A stretch of 64,000 nt of DNA from an uncultured Clostridia bacterium. Lineage in GTDB: Bacteria > Bacillota > Clostridia > TANB77 > CAG-508. The stretch is from contig CANRAW010000003.1 of assembly GCA_947628715.1 (NCBI GenBank), positions 16,914-80,913 of the forward strand. The letters run 5' to 3'. Of this stretch, positions 32,748 to 43,436 are shown in pieces (within the stretch, counting starts at the first letter, position 1; each line of letters begins with the position of its first letter). Made by a program: the position numbers and the translations under genes. The notes below the pieces were generated by a model that was given only the letters and a program-made list of their open reading frames with translations, ran no database searches and had not been told where the DNA came from.

Positions 32748-34297
32748 ATGAAAAAAAGGGTTGTTTTTATATATATAATAGTCGCTTTAATACTTATTGC
32801 TCGGCATTTTCTCAACTATATTTGCATTAATTAACGCAACGAACTCAAATATAATTAGTAACATAAAGATAAATAATATAGACGTTGCAGGACTTACAAA
32901 AATAGAAGCAGAAGAAAAAATGCAAAAAATAATAGACAAAATAATGGAAGAGGAAATAGTTTTAAAACATGGTGAGTTTGAAAAAATAATTACATTTAAA
33001 CAAATGGAACTAAGTACAGATGCACAAGAAAAAGTATATGAAGCATGTACTATACGGCAGAAATAAAGATATAATATCTAACAATTATAAGATATTACAA
33101 GTATTATTATCAGGTGAAAATTTAAAACTAAATATTAAATTTAATGAAGAAATAGTAAAAAGTATTTTTAGCAACTTAGATGATGAGTGGACAGATACTT
33201 TTATAGACAATAGCTATTATATAGATGAAGATAAACTTATCATAGTTAAAGGTAAACAAGGCGTAGTAGTAGATGAAGAAGCATTACACAAAAATATAGA
33301 AAATATGATTTATGACAAAATAGAGGGAAAAAAGATTTATGAATTAGAAATACCTACTATTACAAAAACACCAAATGAAATAGATCTTGAGGCTTTAAGA
33401 AGCGAAATATATAAAGAGCCAAAAGATGCTTCTTATGATAAAGCAACATCAACTTTAACAACACACGTTGACGGAGTAGATTTTGGAGTTACTATAGAAG
33501 AAGCAAAAAATATTTTATCTGAAGATAAAGAAGAATATGAAATTCCATTAAAAATTACAAAACCAAATATAACAACTGAAAAATTAGGAGAAGAAGCATT
33601 TCCAAATAAAATATCAAGTTTTTCAACAAGGTATGATGCTAGTAATATAAATAGATCAACGAATATAGAACTTGCAGTAAAAGCATTAAATGGAACAGTA
33701 ATATTACCAGAAGAAAAATTTTCATTTAATGGAACAGTTGGTCCAAGAACAAAAGCAAAGGGATATTTGCTTGCAGGGGCGTATTCAGCAGGAGAACTAA
33801 TAGAAAGTTATGGAGGAGGAGTTTGCCAAGTATCAAGCACATTATATAATACAGTATTAATGGCGAACCTAGAAATAGTTGAAAGATATAATCACTCATC
33901 TGTTGTATCTTATGTAAGCAATGGTAGAGATGCAACTGTATCTTATGGTGTAAAAGATTTTAAATTTAAAAACTCAAGAGAATATGCTATAAAATTAAAA
34001 GCATCAGCAAAAAATGGAATACTTACAATAGAAGTATGGGGAATACCACAAGAAGAAGAGTATGACATAGAAATAACAAGTGAAACAACGGACGTAATAT
34101 TATGTAATACGAAATATGTATATGATAGTACATTAAAACCAGGGGAAGAGATTGTTAAATCAGCAGGAGCAAACGGAGCAAAAAGCATAACACATAAAAT
34201 TGTAAAGAAAAATGGACAAATAATATCAAAAACGGTATTATCAGAAGATAGCTATAATCCGATGACAAAGGTAATTAGAACAGGAACGAAAAAATAA
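32748..34297 (+). CDS. VanW-family / G5-like peptidoglycan-binding domain protein (two +1 recodings)
   Basis: MKKRVVFIYIIVALILIAGIFSTIFALINATNSNIISNIKINNIDVAGLTK...VYEACTIGRNKDII...; VanW core FNGTVGPRTKAKGYLLAGAYSAGELIESYGGGVCQVSSTLYNTVL; 1550 minus 2 nt = 516 codons. Confidence 0.93.
32802..32805 (+). other. CGGC +1 recoding site (Gly) 1 in vanW-like gene, in the signal-anchor
   Basis: ATT GCT CGG CAT TTT CTC vs ATT GCT GGC ATT TTC TCA; restores the RBS-proximal ATG start at 32748. Confidence 0.88.
33055..33058 (+). other. CGGC +1 recoding site (Gly) 2 in vanW-like gene
   Basis: ACT ATA CGG CAG AAA TAA vs ACT ATA GGC AGA AAT AAA GAT (IGRNKDI). Confidence 0.92.
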
Positions 34298-34313
34298 AAT
34301 ATAAAGAAATTAA

Positions 34314-34350
34314 TGTAAATCTCAAGAAAGTTTACATTAATTTTTTTTAA
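34314..34350 (+). terminator. terminator after vanW-like gene
   Basis: TTAATGTAAATCTCAAGAAAGTTTACATTAATTTTTTTT. Confidence 0.8.
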
Positions 34351-34423
34351 TACAAAATTATTTACAAAATTCGACAATAATGTTATATTAAAAATGTAAA
34401 AAATAAAAGAAAGGAGAAAAGTA

Positions 34424-34633
34424 ATGAAAAGTGATAAAGATTGGTTAGTAACATTATTATTATGCTTTTTCCTTGGGGCACTTGGAGTACATAGATTTTA
34501 CACAGGAAAAATAGGAACAGGAATTTTACAATTACTTACAATAGGTGGATGTGGAATATGGACATTGATTGACTTAATAATGATATTAACAGGAAACTTC
34601 AAAGATAAAGATGGAAACGAAATTAAAGGCTAA
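34424..34633 (+). CDS. TM2 domain protein
   Basis: DWLVTLLLCFFLGALGVHRFYTGKIGTGILQLLTIGGCGIWTLIDLIMIL. Confidence 0.93.
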   Translation: MKSDKDWLVTLLLCFFLGALGVHRFYTGKIGTGILQLLTIGGCGIWTLIDLIMILTGNFKDKDGNEIKG

Positions 34634-34937
34634 AATTATCTATTTTGCATTACTAAATGTAATATTGATTGCAGTATTATATCTTATACCAGTTAATGCT
34701 GATATATTAAATAATATTTGCATAATAAAAAATATTACGGGCAGTCAATGTATGAACTGTGGTATGACAAGAGCATTTTTAAGCATTTTGCATTTTGATT
34801 TTCATGTCGCAGTTCAATATAACCATAATGTCATCATAGTTTTTCCGTTAACTGTTATCGTCTATCTATATAGTTCGTACAAATGGATTTTTTCAAAGGG
34901 GGTGAAGAAATGTCAGAAAAGGCAAAAAGTATATTAG
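34611..34937 (+). CDS. DUF2752 family protein
   Basis: GSQCMNCGMTRAFLSILHFDFHVAVQYN; start overlaps TM2 gene. Confidence 0.85.
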   Translation: METKLKAKIIYFALLNVILIAVLYLIPVNADILNNICIIKNITGSQCMNCGMTRAFLSILHFDFHVAVQYNHNVIIVFPLTVIVYLYSSYKWIFSKGVKKCQKRQKVY

Positions 34938-35233
34938 CATATTTATTTGGATGGCTAGGTGGATTGATTGTATTATTTGCATTAAAGGATACAGAAAGAA
35001 ACACAAGATTCCATGCAGCACAAGCTATAGTAATAGGAGTTGGGTACTTTTTAATACAGATGGCTTATAGATTTATTCCTATTGTTATTCCTATGTTTAG
35101 TACAGCTTTATCTATCGTTTATTTTGCAGCAATAATAATGGGAATTGTAAAAGCAAATAAAGAGGAAGACCCAGAAATACCTGTAATAGGTGGAATTGCT
35201 AAATCTATTTTCGGAGGAAAAATAGAAGGATAA
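34910..35233 (+). CDS. DUF4870-like membrane protein
   Basis: MSEKAKSILAYLFGWLGGLIVLFALKDTERNTRFHAAQAIVIG. Confidence 0.85.
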   Translation: MSEKAKSILAYLFGWLGGLIVLFALKDTERNTRFHAAQAIVIGVGYFLIQMAYRFIPIVIPMFSTALSIVYFAAIIMGIVKANKEEDPEIPVIGGIAKSIFGGKIEG

Positions 35234-35237
35234 AAAA

Positions 35238-35272
35238 AGAAAAGTATTGCAGAAATAGCAATACTTTCTTTT
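35238..35272 (+). terminator. terminator
   Basis: AAAGTATTGCAGAAATAGCAATACTTTCTTTTT. Confidence 0.8.
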
Positions 35273-35348
35273 TACTTAAATCACGAAAAATATTGAAAAA
35301 CATCTCTTTTTAGGGTATAATAATTAATGGAAAGGGATGAAAAATAAT

Positions 35349-35960
35349 ATGGAAGATGTAAAAGTTTTAGACAAAAAAATGTGTGACTATTCTAAACAAG
35401 TAGACATATTACAAATTATATTAATATGTATTTCAGCATTACTTGTACCAACATTTTTAGCAAGTTTGCTTACAAAAATTTTTGGTGCAAACAGTGTAAT
35501 TGCATCAAATTCACAAATAATAGTAGGCTCAATTGTTAATGTAGCATTAATTGTAACAGCCATAAATGTAAAAGGATGGAAAAAAATAGTAGGAATTATA
35601 ACATTACCAAGTATTTCAACAATACTAGGAGGATATGTATTTAAAACCGCATCAATATATATGGCATATATGATACCAGCAATTTGGCTAGGAAATTTTG
35701 CAATAGTTTATTTATATAAACTATTACTACTAAAAAAAGAAATAAACTATTTTGTAACAGGAATTTTGGCAATAATAGTTAAAGTAGCAATAATATTTTT
35801 AGGATTTAGCATATTAAATTATGCAGGAATATTTCCAGACAAAATGGTAAAAACTTTACAAACTGCAATGGGTATGACACAATTGATAACAGCTACAATT
35901 GGTATGGTAATCTCATATACAGTATATCTAGCAAATAAAAAAGTAGCAAAAGACCAATAA
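35349..35960 (+). CDS. hypothetical multi-TM protein
   Basis: MEDVKVLDKKMCDYSKQVDILQIILICISALLVPTFL...; several TM segments. Confidence 0.65.
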   Translation: MEDVKVLDKKMCDYSKQVDILQIILICISALLVPTFLASLLTKIFGANSVIASNSQIIVGSIVNVALIVTAINVKGWKKIVGIITLPSISTILGGYVFKTASIYMAYMIPAIWLGNFAIVYLYKLLLLKKEINYFVTGILAIIVKVAIIFLGFSILNYAGIFPDKMVKTLQTAMGMTQLITATIGMVISYTVYLANKKVAKDQ

Positions 35961-36001
35961 AATATGAAAAATACAAAAATTTTGCTGTTTACAATAATAT
36001 T

Positions 36002-36032
36002 AGAGCGGTAATTTCAGAAAAACCGCTCTAAT
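36002..36032 (+). terminator. terminator-like hairpin
   Basis: AGAGCGGTAATTTCAGAAAAACCGCTCT. Confidence 0.65.
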
Positions 36033-36081
36033 TACTTGACAAAAGGATAAAATGATATTATAATAAAAATACTGTAAATAT

Positions 36082-36157
36082 GCGCTATTAGCTCAGCTGG
36101 TAGAGCAGGTGACTCTTAATCACAAGGTCCGCGGTTCGATCCCGCGATGGCGCACCA
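36082..36157 (+). tRNA. tRNA-Lys(CTT)
   Basis: GTGACTCTTAATCAC anticodon arm, GCGCTAT/ATGGCGC acceptor, encoded CCA. Confidence 0.9.
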
Positions 36158-36178
36158 AAATATAAAAAATTAATAAAT

Positions 36179-36242
36179 AAGTAATCCCTCCATAATAAAC
36201 AAATTTTAACTAACAATTTGTTTATTATGGAGGGATTACTTA
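36179..36242. terminator. long palindromic hairpin between tRNA-Lys and asnS
   Basis: AAGTAATCCCTCCATAATAAACAAATT-TTAACTAAC-AATTTGTTTATTATGGAGGGATTACTT, about 27-bp perfect arms. Confidence 0.8.
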
Positions 36243-36257
36243 ATGTATAAAGCTACT

Positions 36258-37655
36258 TTAAAATTCGCAATTATTTGGTGTTCTTGGGAAAGGAAGTACA
36301 TCACGTATGTTTTGCATACCAGTTAAATACATCATCATCCTTTCAAAACCAAGGCCGAATCCACTGTGAACACAGCTACCATATCTTCTTAAATCAAGAT
36401 ACCACCAATAATCTTTTTCACTTAAACTTAATTCCTTCAAACGTTTAGAAAGTTTTTCAAAATCATCTTCCCTTTGGCTACCACCAATTATTTCACCAAT
36501 ACCAGGAACTAGAAGGTCAGTGGCTGCAACAGTTTTATTATCAGGATTTAATTTCATGTAAAATGCCTTAATATCCTTTGGATAATCAGTTACAAAAACT
36601 GGTTTACCAAATAATTTTTCACTCAAATATCTCTCATGCTCTGTTTGCAAGTCAGAACCCCAATGAACAGGAAATTCAAACTTATCATTTACTTTTTCAA
36701 GTTCTTTGATGGCGTCAGTATAACTGATTCTACCAAAGTCAGAATTTATAACATTGTTTAATCTTTCTAACAAGCTATTATCAACAAATTGATTAAAGAA
36801 TTCCATTTCTTCAGGTGCATTTTCTAAAACATAAGAAATAATAAACTTAATCATATCCTCAGCTAAATTCATATCGTCTTGCAAATCAGCAAAACATATT
36901 TCAGGCTCAATCATCCAAAATTCAGCTGCATGCTTTACTGTATTTGAATTTTCAGCTCTAAATGTTGGACCAAAAGTATAAACATTTCTAAAAGCATGAG
37001 CAAAAGTTTCTACATCAAGCTGACCACTAACAGTAAGGTGAGAAGATTTACCAAAAAAATCTTTAGAAAAATCAACTTTTCCATTTTCGTCTTTTTGTGG
37101 ATTATCCATATCCATTGCAGTAACTCTAAACATTTCACCAGCACCTTCGCAATCGCTACCAGTTATAATTGGAGTATGAACGTAAACGAATCCTCTTTCT
37201 TGAAAGAATTTGTGAATAGCATAAGAAAGAATACTACGAACTCTAAAAACGGCATTAAAAGTATTTGTTCTAGGACGTAAATGACTAATAGTTCTTAAAT
37301 ATTCAAATGAGTGTCTTTTCTTTTGAAGCGGATAATCTAAGTCAGCTTGATTTACAATTTGAATATCTGATGCTTTTATTTCAAAAGGCTGTTTAGCATT
37401 TTCGGTCTTAACAACATTACCTTTAACAATGATAGAAGAACTAATAGAAAGTTTCCTAACATCGTCAAAATTAGAAAGCTCTTGGTCAAAAACCACTTGT
37501 ACATTTTTGAAGAAACTTCCATCATTTATTTCAATAAAACCAAAATTTTTAGAATCACGTATAGTTCTAACCCAACCTGATATTTCAACATTTGTATCTT
37601 CATACTGAGAAATATTTCTAAATAAATCTCTTATTAATACATTTTTATTTTCCAT
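36258..37655 (-). CDS. asnS: asparaginyl-tRNA synthetase
   Basis: [35 protein letters not shown]; class II motifs; [35 protein letters not shown]. Confidence 0.97.
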   Translation of the reverse strand: MENKNVLIRDLFRNISQYEDTNVEISGWVRTIRDSKNFGFIEINDGSFFKNVQVVFDQELSNFDDVRKLSISSSIIVKGNVVKTENAKQPFEIKASDIQIVNQADLDYPLQKKRHSFEYLRTISHLRPRTNTFNAVFRVRSILSYAIHKFFQERGFVYVHTPIITGSDCEGAGEMFRVTAMDMDNPQKDENGKVDFSKDFFGKSSHLTVSGQLDVETFAHAFRNVYTFGPTFRAENSNTVKHAAEFWMIEPEICFADLQDDMNLAEDMIKFIISYVLENAPEEMEFFNQFVDNSLLERLNNVINSDFGRISYTDAIKELEKVNDKFEFPVHWGSDLQTEHERYLSEKLFGKPVFVTDYPKDIKAFYMKLNPDNKTVAATDLLVPGIGEIIGGSQREDDFEKLSKRLKELSLSEKDYWWYLDLRRYGSCVHSGFGLGFERMMMYLTGMQNIRDVLPFPRTPNNCEF

Positions 37656-37845
37656 AAAAACCCCCTAGCTAAAAAATAAAAAATTGCTCTATTAAAAGTA
37701 ATACCCTTATTATACAAGATAATACAAGAAAATTCAATAATTTAAGAAATAAAGTATAGACTTTTTATAATTAGTTTTGATATAATAATGACAAAATGGA
37801 TAAAAACTTACAATTATTTTCTATGCAATAAAGAAAGGGAAAAGT

Positions 37846-39138
37846 ATGAGAGGTAATGCTAGGAAAAGAAAAAAGAAATATCATGTAAATTATAAAAGAA
37901 TAGGCCTATTAATATTAGTGTTAATACTAATATCTTTAATGGCATTTATTGGAATTAAGACATTAAATAAAACGACTATATCAGGGGAAATATCTGACAG
38001 TCAAAGTCAAGGAGATAAACAAGAAGAGCAAGTAATTCCAAAGGACACAACAATAAAATTTGTTGCAATAGGAGATATAATGTGTCATAGTCAAAATTTT
38101 AAATCTGCATATAACTCAGAAACGAAGGAATATGATTTTTCACCAGTATTTGTAAATGTTGCAAAATATATAACACAAGCAGATATATCAATTGGAAATC
38201 TTGAAACAACATTTGCAGGGGAGGCAAGAGGATATAGTGGATATCCAACATTTAATACACCATCAGCACTTGGAACTGCAATAAAAAATATAGGAATAGA
38301 TGTGCTTTCGACTGCTAATAACCATAGCATAGATAAAGGTGAGAAGGGCATAATAAGCACGCTAGATGCGTTAGACGAGATAGGCATAGAGCATGTAGGT
38401 ACATATAGAAGTGAAGAAGAAAGAAATAATATTTTAGTTAAAGAAGTAAATGGAATAAGAATTGCTTTTCTATCTTTTACTTACGGAACTAACGGAATAC
38501 CAGTTCCACAAGGCAAAGAATATTTAGTAAATATAATTGATGACGATTTAATAAAAGAACAAATAAATCTAGCAAAACAGCAAAATGTTGATATAATATG
38601 TGCTAGTATGCACTGGGGAGTCGAGTACGTACAAAAACAAAATACTGAACAAGAACGACTTGCAGGATTATTATTTCAAAATGGAGTTGATATAATAATA
38701 GGAAATCATGCACACGTAATAGAGCCAATGGAAAAAAGAAGAATTACATTAGAAGATGGAACAGAAAAGGATGTATTTGTAGTATATGCACTAGGAAATT
38801 TTGTATCAGGTCAAGTAAAAGAACACACACAAAGTTCAGCAATATTGGATATGCAAATAACAAAAAATGGCCAAACGGGCAAAATATCAATAGATAAAGT
38901 AGATTATGTACCTATTTTTTGCTATGATAAAGGGTCAGGTGCTAAAAATAGATTTGAGCTAATAGATGTAAGGTCTGCAATTGCAGAATATGAAAATGGA
39001 GACAAATCAAATGTCAGTGCAACCTTATATAATAAGTTAAAAGGTGAATTACAAAATACTGAAAAAGTATTAGGAGAGCCAATTACAAATGAAGAAGAAA
39101 TAAATGAAACTCAAGAAAATGTAAATGAAGTAAATTAA
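37846..39138 (+). CDS. CapA-family protein (PGA-synthesis type metallophosphatase)
   Basis: VAIGDIMCHSQNFKSAYN...ADISIGNLETTFAG...IGIDVLSTANNHSIDKGEKGI...GNHAHVIEP. Confidence 0.92.
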   Translation: MRGNARKRKKKYHVNYKRIGLLILVLILISLMAFIGIKTLNKTTISGEISDSQSQGDKQEEQVIPKDTTIKFVAIGDIMCHSQNFKSAYNSETKEYDFSPVFVNVAKYITQADISIGNLETTFAGEARGYSGYPTFNTPSALGTAIKNIGIDVLSTANNHSIDKGEKGIISTLDALDEIGIEHVGTYRSEEERNNILVKEVNGIRIAFLSFTYGTNGIPVPQGKEYLVNIIDDDLIKEQINLAKQQNVDIICASMHWGVEYVQKQNTEQERLAGLLFQNGVDIIIGNHAHVIEPMEKRRITLEDGTEKDVFVVYALGNFVSGQVKEHTQSSAILDMQITKNGQTGKISIDKVDYVPIFCYDKGSGAKNRFELIDVRSAIAEYENGDKSNVSATLYNKLKGELQNTEKVLGEPITNEEEINETQENVNEVN

Positions 39139-39139
39139 A

Positions 39140-39168
39140 AAAAAGCCAGCAAAATATGCTGGTTTTTA
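39140..39168. terminator. bidirectional terminator
   Basis: AAAAAGCCAGCAAAATATGCTGGTTTTT. Confidence 0.85.
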
Positions 39169-40116
39169 ATTTAACATATCTTTCTTTTTTAGCCACCAAG
39201 TAGTAAGTACAGTAAGTGTCAGAGAAATAGCTATTATTATAAAAAATCCCATATTGTTATTCATAAATGGCAAATTCAAATTCATACCCCAAAAACTAGC
39301 AATCATAGTTGGAACAGAAATAACAAGAGTGATAGAAGCTAAAAATTTCATAACAACATTTAAGTTATTAGAAATTAATGAAGCATAAGCATCCATTGTT
39401 CCACTTAAAATATCGCTATAAATTTTGCTCATTTCAATAGCTTGTTTATTTTCGATAATTGCGTCTTCAAGTAAATCTTCATCCTCTTCGTACAATTTGA
39501 TAACTTTACCTCTCATAGTTTTTTCCATGACAAGCTCATTAGCTCTTAGTGAAGTTGTGAAATAAACTAAACTCTTTTCAAGAGTTAACATCTTTAAAAG
39601 TTCCTCATTTCTTAACGAGTCCTTTAATTTCATTTCAGTAGTTTCTATGTTTTTATTAATTTGTTTTAGATTATTTAAGAAAAATGAAGAGTTAGTATAT
39701 AATAGTTGTAATATAAATCTACTCTTTTTATATGTCGCAAAATTTTTAGCCTGTTTTTTTTCAAAGTTTTCTATAACCCTATTTTTTGTTGAACAAACCG
39801 TAATAAAGTAATCATCCCTAACAACAATCATACCGAGAGGAAGTGTTGTAAACATTGAAGATTCATTATTTTTTTCAATGGTTGGAACGTCAACAATAAA
39901 AAGAGTTGTATTGTCATCTTCTTCATAGTCAATTCTTGCCTTTTCCTCTAAATCTAGAGAATATATAATAAAATCTTTTTGTATGTGAACATTATTACAT
40001 ACCTGCTCAATTTCATCGCTAGACGGGTTTATAAGACTTATCCAGGAACCTCTCTTAAACTCATTTGTTTCGGCAGTTATGCCAGTTTTCATATCAGTAT
40101 AATAAATTTTAAGCAT
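39166..40116 (-). CDS. corA: CorA-family Mg2+/Co2+ transporter
   Basis: C-terminal IASFWGMNLNLPFMNNNMGFFIIIAISLTLTVLTTWWLKKKDML. Confidence 0.92.
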   Translation of the reverse strand: MLKIYYTDMKTGITAETNEFKRGSWISLINPSSDEIEQVCNNVHIQKDFIIYSLDLEEKARIDYEEDDNTTLFIVDVPTIEKNNESSMFTTLPLGMIVVRDDYFITVCSTKNRVIENFEKKQAKNFATYKKSRFILQLLYTNSSFFLNNLKQINKNIETTEMKLKDSLRNEELLKMLTLEKSLVYFTTSLRANELVMEKTMRGKVIKLYEEDEDLLEDAIIENKQAIEMSKIYSDILSGTMDAYASLISNNLNVVMKFLASITLVISVPTMIASFWGMNLNLPFMNNNMGFFIIIAISLTLTVLTTWWLKKKDMLN

Positions 40117-40267
40117 CTTAAATCACCCATCCCTTCAGTAATATATTTTAACGCGATAAATCAAATTAGTCAAGAACAAATACGTACCTTAAGCAAATTT
40201 TCCTTGAAATGCAATAGAAAATGTTGTATAATTAATCTATTATGGCAAAAACGGAGGGATAAAAATA

Positions 40268-41848
40268 ATGTTAGTTTCAACAGGAGTTACTGTAAGATTT
40301 GGAAAGAGAGTTTTATTTGAAGATGTTAATATAAGATTTGGAAAAGGAAATTGCTATGGCATTATAGGTGCAAATGGTGCTGGAAAATCTACGTTTTTGA
40401 AAGTTTTATCTGGAGAAATTGAGCCAAGTAAGGGGGAGGTTTCTGTTGATAAAGGTGAGAGACTTTCAGTTTTAAAGCAAGACCACTTTGCTTACGAAGA
40501 ATATACAGTTTTAGATACTGTAATTATGGGAAATCAAGAACTATATAAAATAATGAAGGAAAAAGAAGCAATATATGCTAAGCACGATTTTTCAGAAGAA
40601 GATGGTATGAAAGCTGCCAAATTAGAGGAAAAATTTGCAGAACTAGATGGATGGAACGCAGAATCAGATGCCGAAACATTACTTAATAACTTAGGTATAA
40701 AAGCAGAAGAACATTATAAATTAATGAAAGATATTGAGGCAAAAGATAAGGTAAAAGTATTACTTGCACAGGCATTATTTGGTAATCCAGATGTATTGTT
40801 ATTAGACGAGCCTACAAACGACTTAGATTTAAAAACAATAAACTGGCTACAAGATTTTTTAATAGATTTTGAAAATACTGTAATTGTTGTATCACATGAT
40901 AGATATTTCTTAAACAAAGTTTGCACACATATTGCAGATGTGGACTTTGGAAAAATAAAAGTGTATCCAGGAAACTATGACTTTTGGTATGAATCAAGCC
41001 AACTTGCATTAAAACAAGCAAAGGAATCAAATAAGAAAAAAGAGGAAAAGATAAAGGAATTACAAGACTTTATTGCAAGATTTAGTGCAAATGCTTCTAA
41101 ATCAAAACAAGCAACTTCAAGAAAAAGGTCACTTGAAAAGATAGAACTAGAAGAAATAAAACCATCAAATAGAAAATATCCATATATAGATTTCAAGCCA
41201 GATAGGGAATGTGGTAAAGATATATTAACCATAAAAAATATATGTAAATCAATTAATGGAGAAAAAATACTAAATAATGTATCATTTACAGTAAAAAAAG
41301 ACGATAAGATTTTACTTCTATCTGATAATGAAATTGCAAAAACATTGCTATTCCAAATAATTGCTGGGGAAGTTGAGCCAGATTCAGGAGAAGTTATTTT
41401 TGGAACAACAATAAGCCATGATTATTTTCCAAAGGATAATAATTATTTATTTAATCAAGATATGATACTTGTAGATTGGCTACGTAGATATTCAAAAGAC
41501 CCTGACGAAACGTATGTTAGAGGATTTTTAGGTAGGATGTTATTTTCAGGAGAAGAAGCATTAAAAAAAGTTAGTGTATTATCAGGAGGGGAAAAAGTAA
41601 GATGTGTCTTAGCAAAAATGATGCTATCTGGTGCTAATTTCTTGATATTTGACGAACCAACAAATCACCTAGACATGGAAAGCATTACAGCAGTAAATGA
41701 AGGTATGAAGAAGTTTAAAGGTAATATGATATTTACATCACACGACCATGAATTGTGCCAAACTGTTGCAAATAGAATTATAGATATTAGTGGAAACAAA
41801 ATAGTAGATAAAGAGTGTACATATAACGAATATTTGGAAATAGAATAA
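40268..41848 (+). CDS. ABC-F family ATPase
   Basis: Duplicated ABC domains, LLLDEPTNDLD, LSGGEKVRCVLAKMMLSGANFLIFDEPTNHLD. Confidence 0.95.
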   Translation: MLVSTGVTVRFGKRVLFEDVNIRFGKGNCYGIIGANGAGKSTFLKVLSGEIEPSKGEVSVDKGERLSVLKQDHFAYEEYTVLDTVIMGNQELYKIMKEKEAIYAKHDFSEEDGMKAAKLEEKFAELDGWNAESDAETLLNNLGIKAEEHYKLMKDIEAKDKVKVLLAQALFGNPDVLLLDEPTNDLDLKTINWLQDFLIDFENTVIVVSHDRYFLNKVCTHIADVDFGKIKVYPGNYDFWYESSQLALKQAKESNKKKEEKIKELQDFIARFSANASKSKQATSRKRSLEKIELEEIKPSNRKYPYIDFKPDRECGKDILTIKNICKSINGEKILNNVSFTVKKDDKILLLSDNEIAKTLLFQIIAGEVEPDSGEVIFGTTISHDYFPKDNNYLFNQDMILVDWLRRYSKDPDETYVRGFLGRMLFSGEEALKKVSVLSGGEKVRCVLAKMMLSGANFLIFDEPTNHLDMESITAVNEGMKKFKGNMIFTSHDHELCQTVANRIIDISGNKIVDKECTYNEYLEIE

Positions 41849-41854
41849 AAAAGA

Positions 41855-41890
41855 AAAAGAACGCTTTTAGTATTTAAAAACGTTCTTATT
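41855..41890. terminator. bidirectional terminator
   Basis: AAGAACGCTTTTAGTATTTAAAAACGTTCTT. Confidence 0.75.
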
Positions 41891-41908
41891 TTATTTTATC
41901 TTATTTTT

Positions 41909-42235
41909 TTATGCAACGGCATTGTAAGCCATTATAAATGCACCAATCATAATAAGTCCAAAAAATACTAACCTTAAAGCTAAAGCTATAATTCCAAGCA
42001 CTAGACCTGCAATACCCATACCTCTACCGCCGTCATGTGCACCAGCTACGCTAAAAATAATTGCCATTATTGAACTTGGAAGTGATATATACCAGCACCA
42101 AACGCATACGAGACCGATAATTCCAAATATCAAAGAACATACGTTATATCCCATTTTATCTGCTCTAACAGAAGTTGTATTTGCGGTTACATTAATTACT
42201 TCCTCATCTGTTTCTTTTAAATTGTTTTCATCCAT
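41909..42235 (-). CDS. DUF4190-like membrane protein
   Basis: YNVCSLIFGIIGLVCVWCWYISLPSSIMAIIFSVAGAHDGGRGMGIAGLVLGIIALAL. Confidence 0.75.
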   Translation of the reverse strand: MDENNLKETDEEVINVTANTTSVRADKMGYNVCSLIFGIIGLVCVWCWYISLPSSIMAIIFSVAGAHDGGRGMGIAGLVLGIIALALRLVFFGLIMIGAFIMAYNAVA

Positions 42236-42295
42236 TGTTTATTTTATCCTCCTTTTAACTTTAGTATATATAATATTAAAAATTAAAAAACAATA

Positions 42296-43348
42296 TTAAA
42301 TGATTTTTGATTGTATTTTTTCAATTTCGTCAAAGTGATTATTTAATATATCAAGAAAAACATCTGCAATTTGTGGGTCGAATTGAATTCTTCTGTTCTT
42401 CTCTATTTCCTCTTTTACAAAATTTAAGTCTAAAGAATCCCTATATGTTCTTCTTGAAGTCATTGCATCAAAAGTATCGGCAACAGCAGTAATTCTTGCA
42501 AGATATGGTATATCTTCACCTGCTAATTTTGAAGGATAACCTTGCCCATCATATCTTTCGTGGTGATGCTTTACAATAGGTATAATATCTTGAAAAATAG
42601 CTGCATTAGATAATATATGAACACCGATAGCTGGGTGATTCTTTATCTCAGAATACTCGTCAGGAGTGAGTTTACTAGGTTTTAAAAGAATACTATCAGG
42701 TATACCAATTTTTCCAATATCGTGGAAAAGTCCACCAACTTTTAAAGTATGTAAATCTTCTTCTGAAAGTCCTAGATATTTTCCAATTAAAACAGAATAT
42801 TCAGAAACTCTATCAGAATGTCCTTTTGTGTAAGGATCTTTTGCTTCAACAGTATATCTTAAAGTTTCAATACTTTCCATATATGCTTTTTCAAGTTTAT
42901 CGTTAGCTTCTTTAAGTTCAGAATTGATTTGCTTAATAGTATTCATTTGCTTAATTGCTTTTACACCAGATTCAATAAGAAGCAATAATTGGTCAAATTT
43001 ATCACTCTTTTCGCAATACCCTTGAATATCTAGTCTCTTTATAGTTTCAAGAGGTGGAGCCAAATCTTTATGTCCAGTAAGAAGCAAAATATATAATTCT
43101 TTATTAAATTTTCTAATTTCTTCAACGACTTTATCACCATGAATAGGTGTCATGATAAAGTCAAGAACCATTAAGTCAAAATGTTCCTGTCTTACTTTTT
43201 CAATAGCCTCTAATGGGTCTGTTACACCTGTAAAAATGTATCCAGATTTTTTTAGAAATATAGATAATGAATCAATTATGCCTAGTTCATCATCTACAAC
43301 TAAAACTTTTATTCCGTTTGAAGCCTGAGATTGAATATTTTTTCTCAC
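42296..43348 (-). CDS. response regulator with HD-GYP domain
   Basis: Receiver VLVVDDELGIIDSLSIFL; HD-GYP GLFHDIGKIGIPDSIL...HHERYDGQGYPSKLAG. Confidence 0.94.
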   Translation of the reverse strand: MRKNIQSQASNGIKVLVVDDELGIIDSLSIFLKKSGYIFTGVTDPLEAIEKVRQEHFDLMVLDFIMTPIHGDKVVEEIRKFNKELYILLLTGHKDLAPPLETIKRLDIQGYCEKSDKFDQLLLLIESGVKAIKQMNTIKQINSELKEANDKLEKAYMESIETLRYTVEAKDPYTKGHSDRVSEYSVLIGKYLGLSEEDLHTLKVGGLFHDIGKIGIPDSILLKPSKLTPDEYSEIKNHPAIGVHILSNAAIFQDIIPIVKHHHERYDGQGYPSKLAGEDIPYLARITAVADTFDAMTSRRTYRDSLDLNFVKEEIEKNRRIQFDPQIADVFLDILNNHFDEIEKIQSKII

Positions 43349-43436
43349 ACTATCACATCCTTTATACGATTATATAGAAAAATGTAAAAAAATGCAAGAA
43401 AAATAATAAAAAAATGCAAATTGTAATATACAATAA

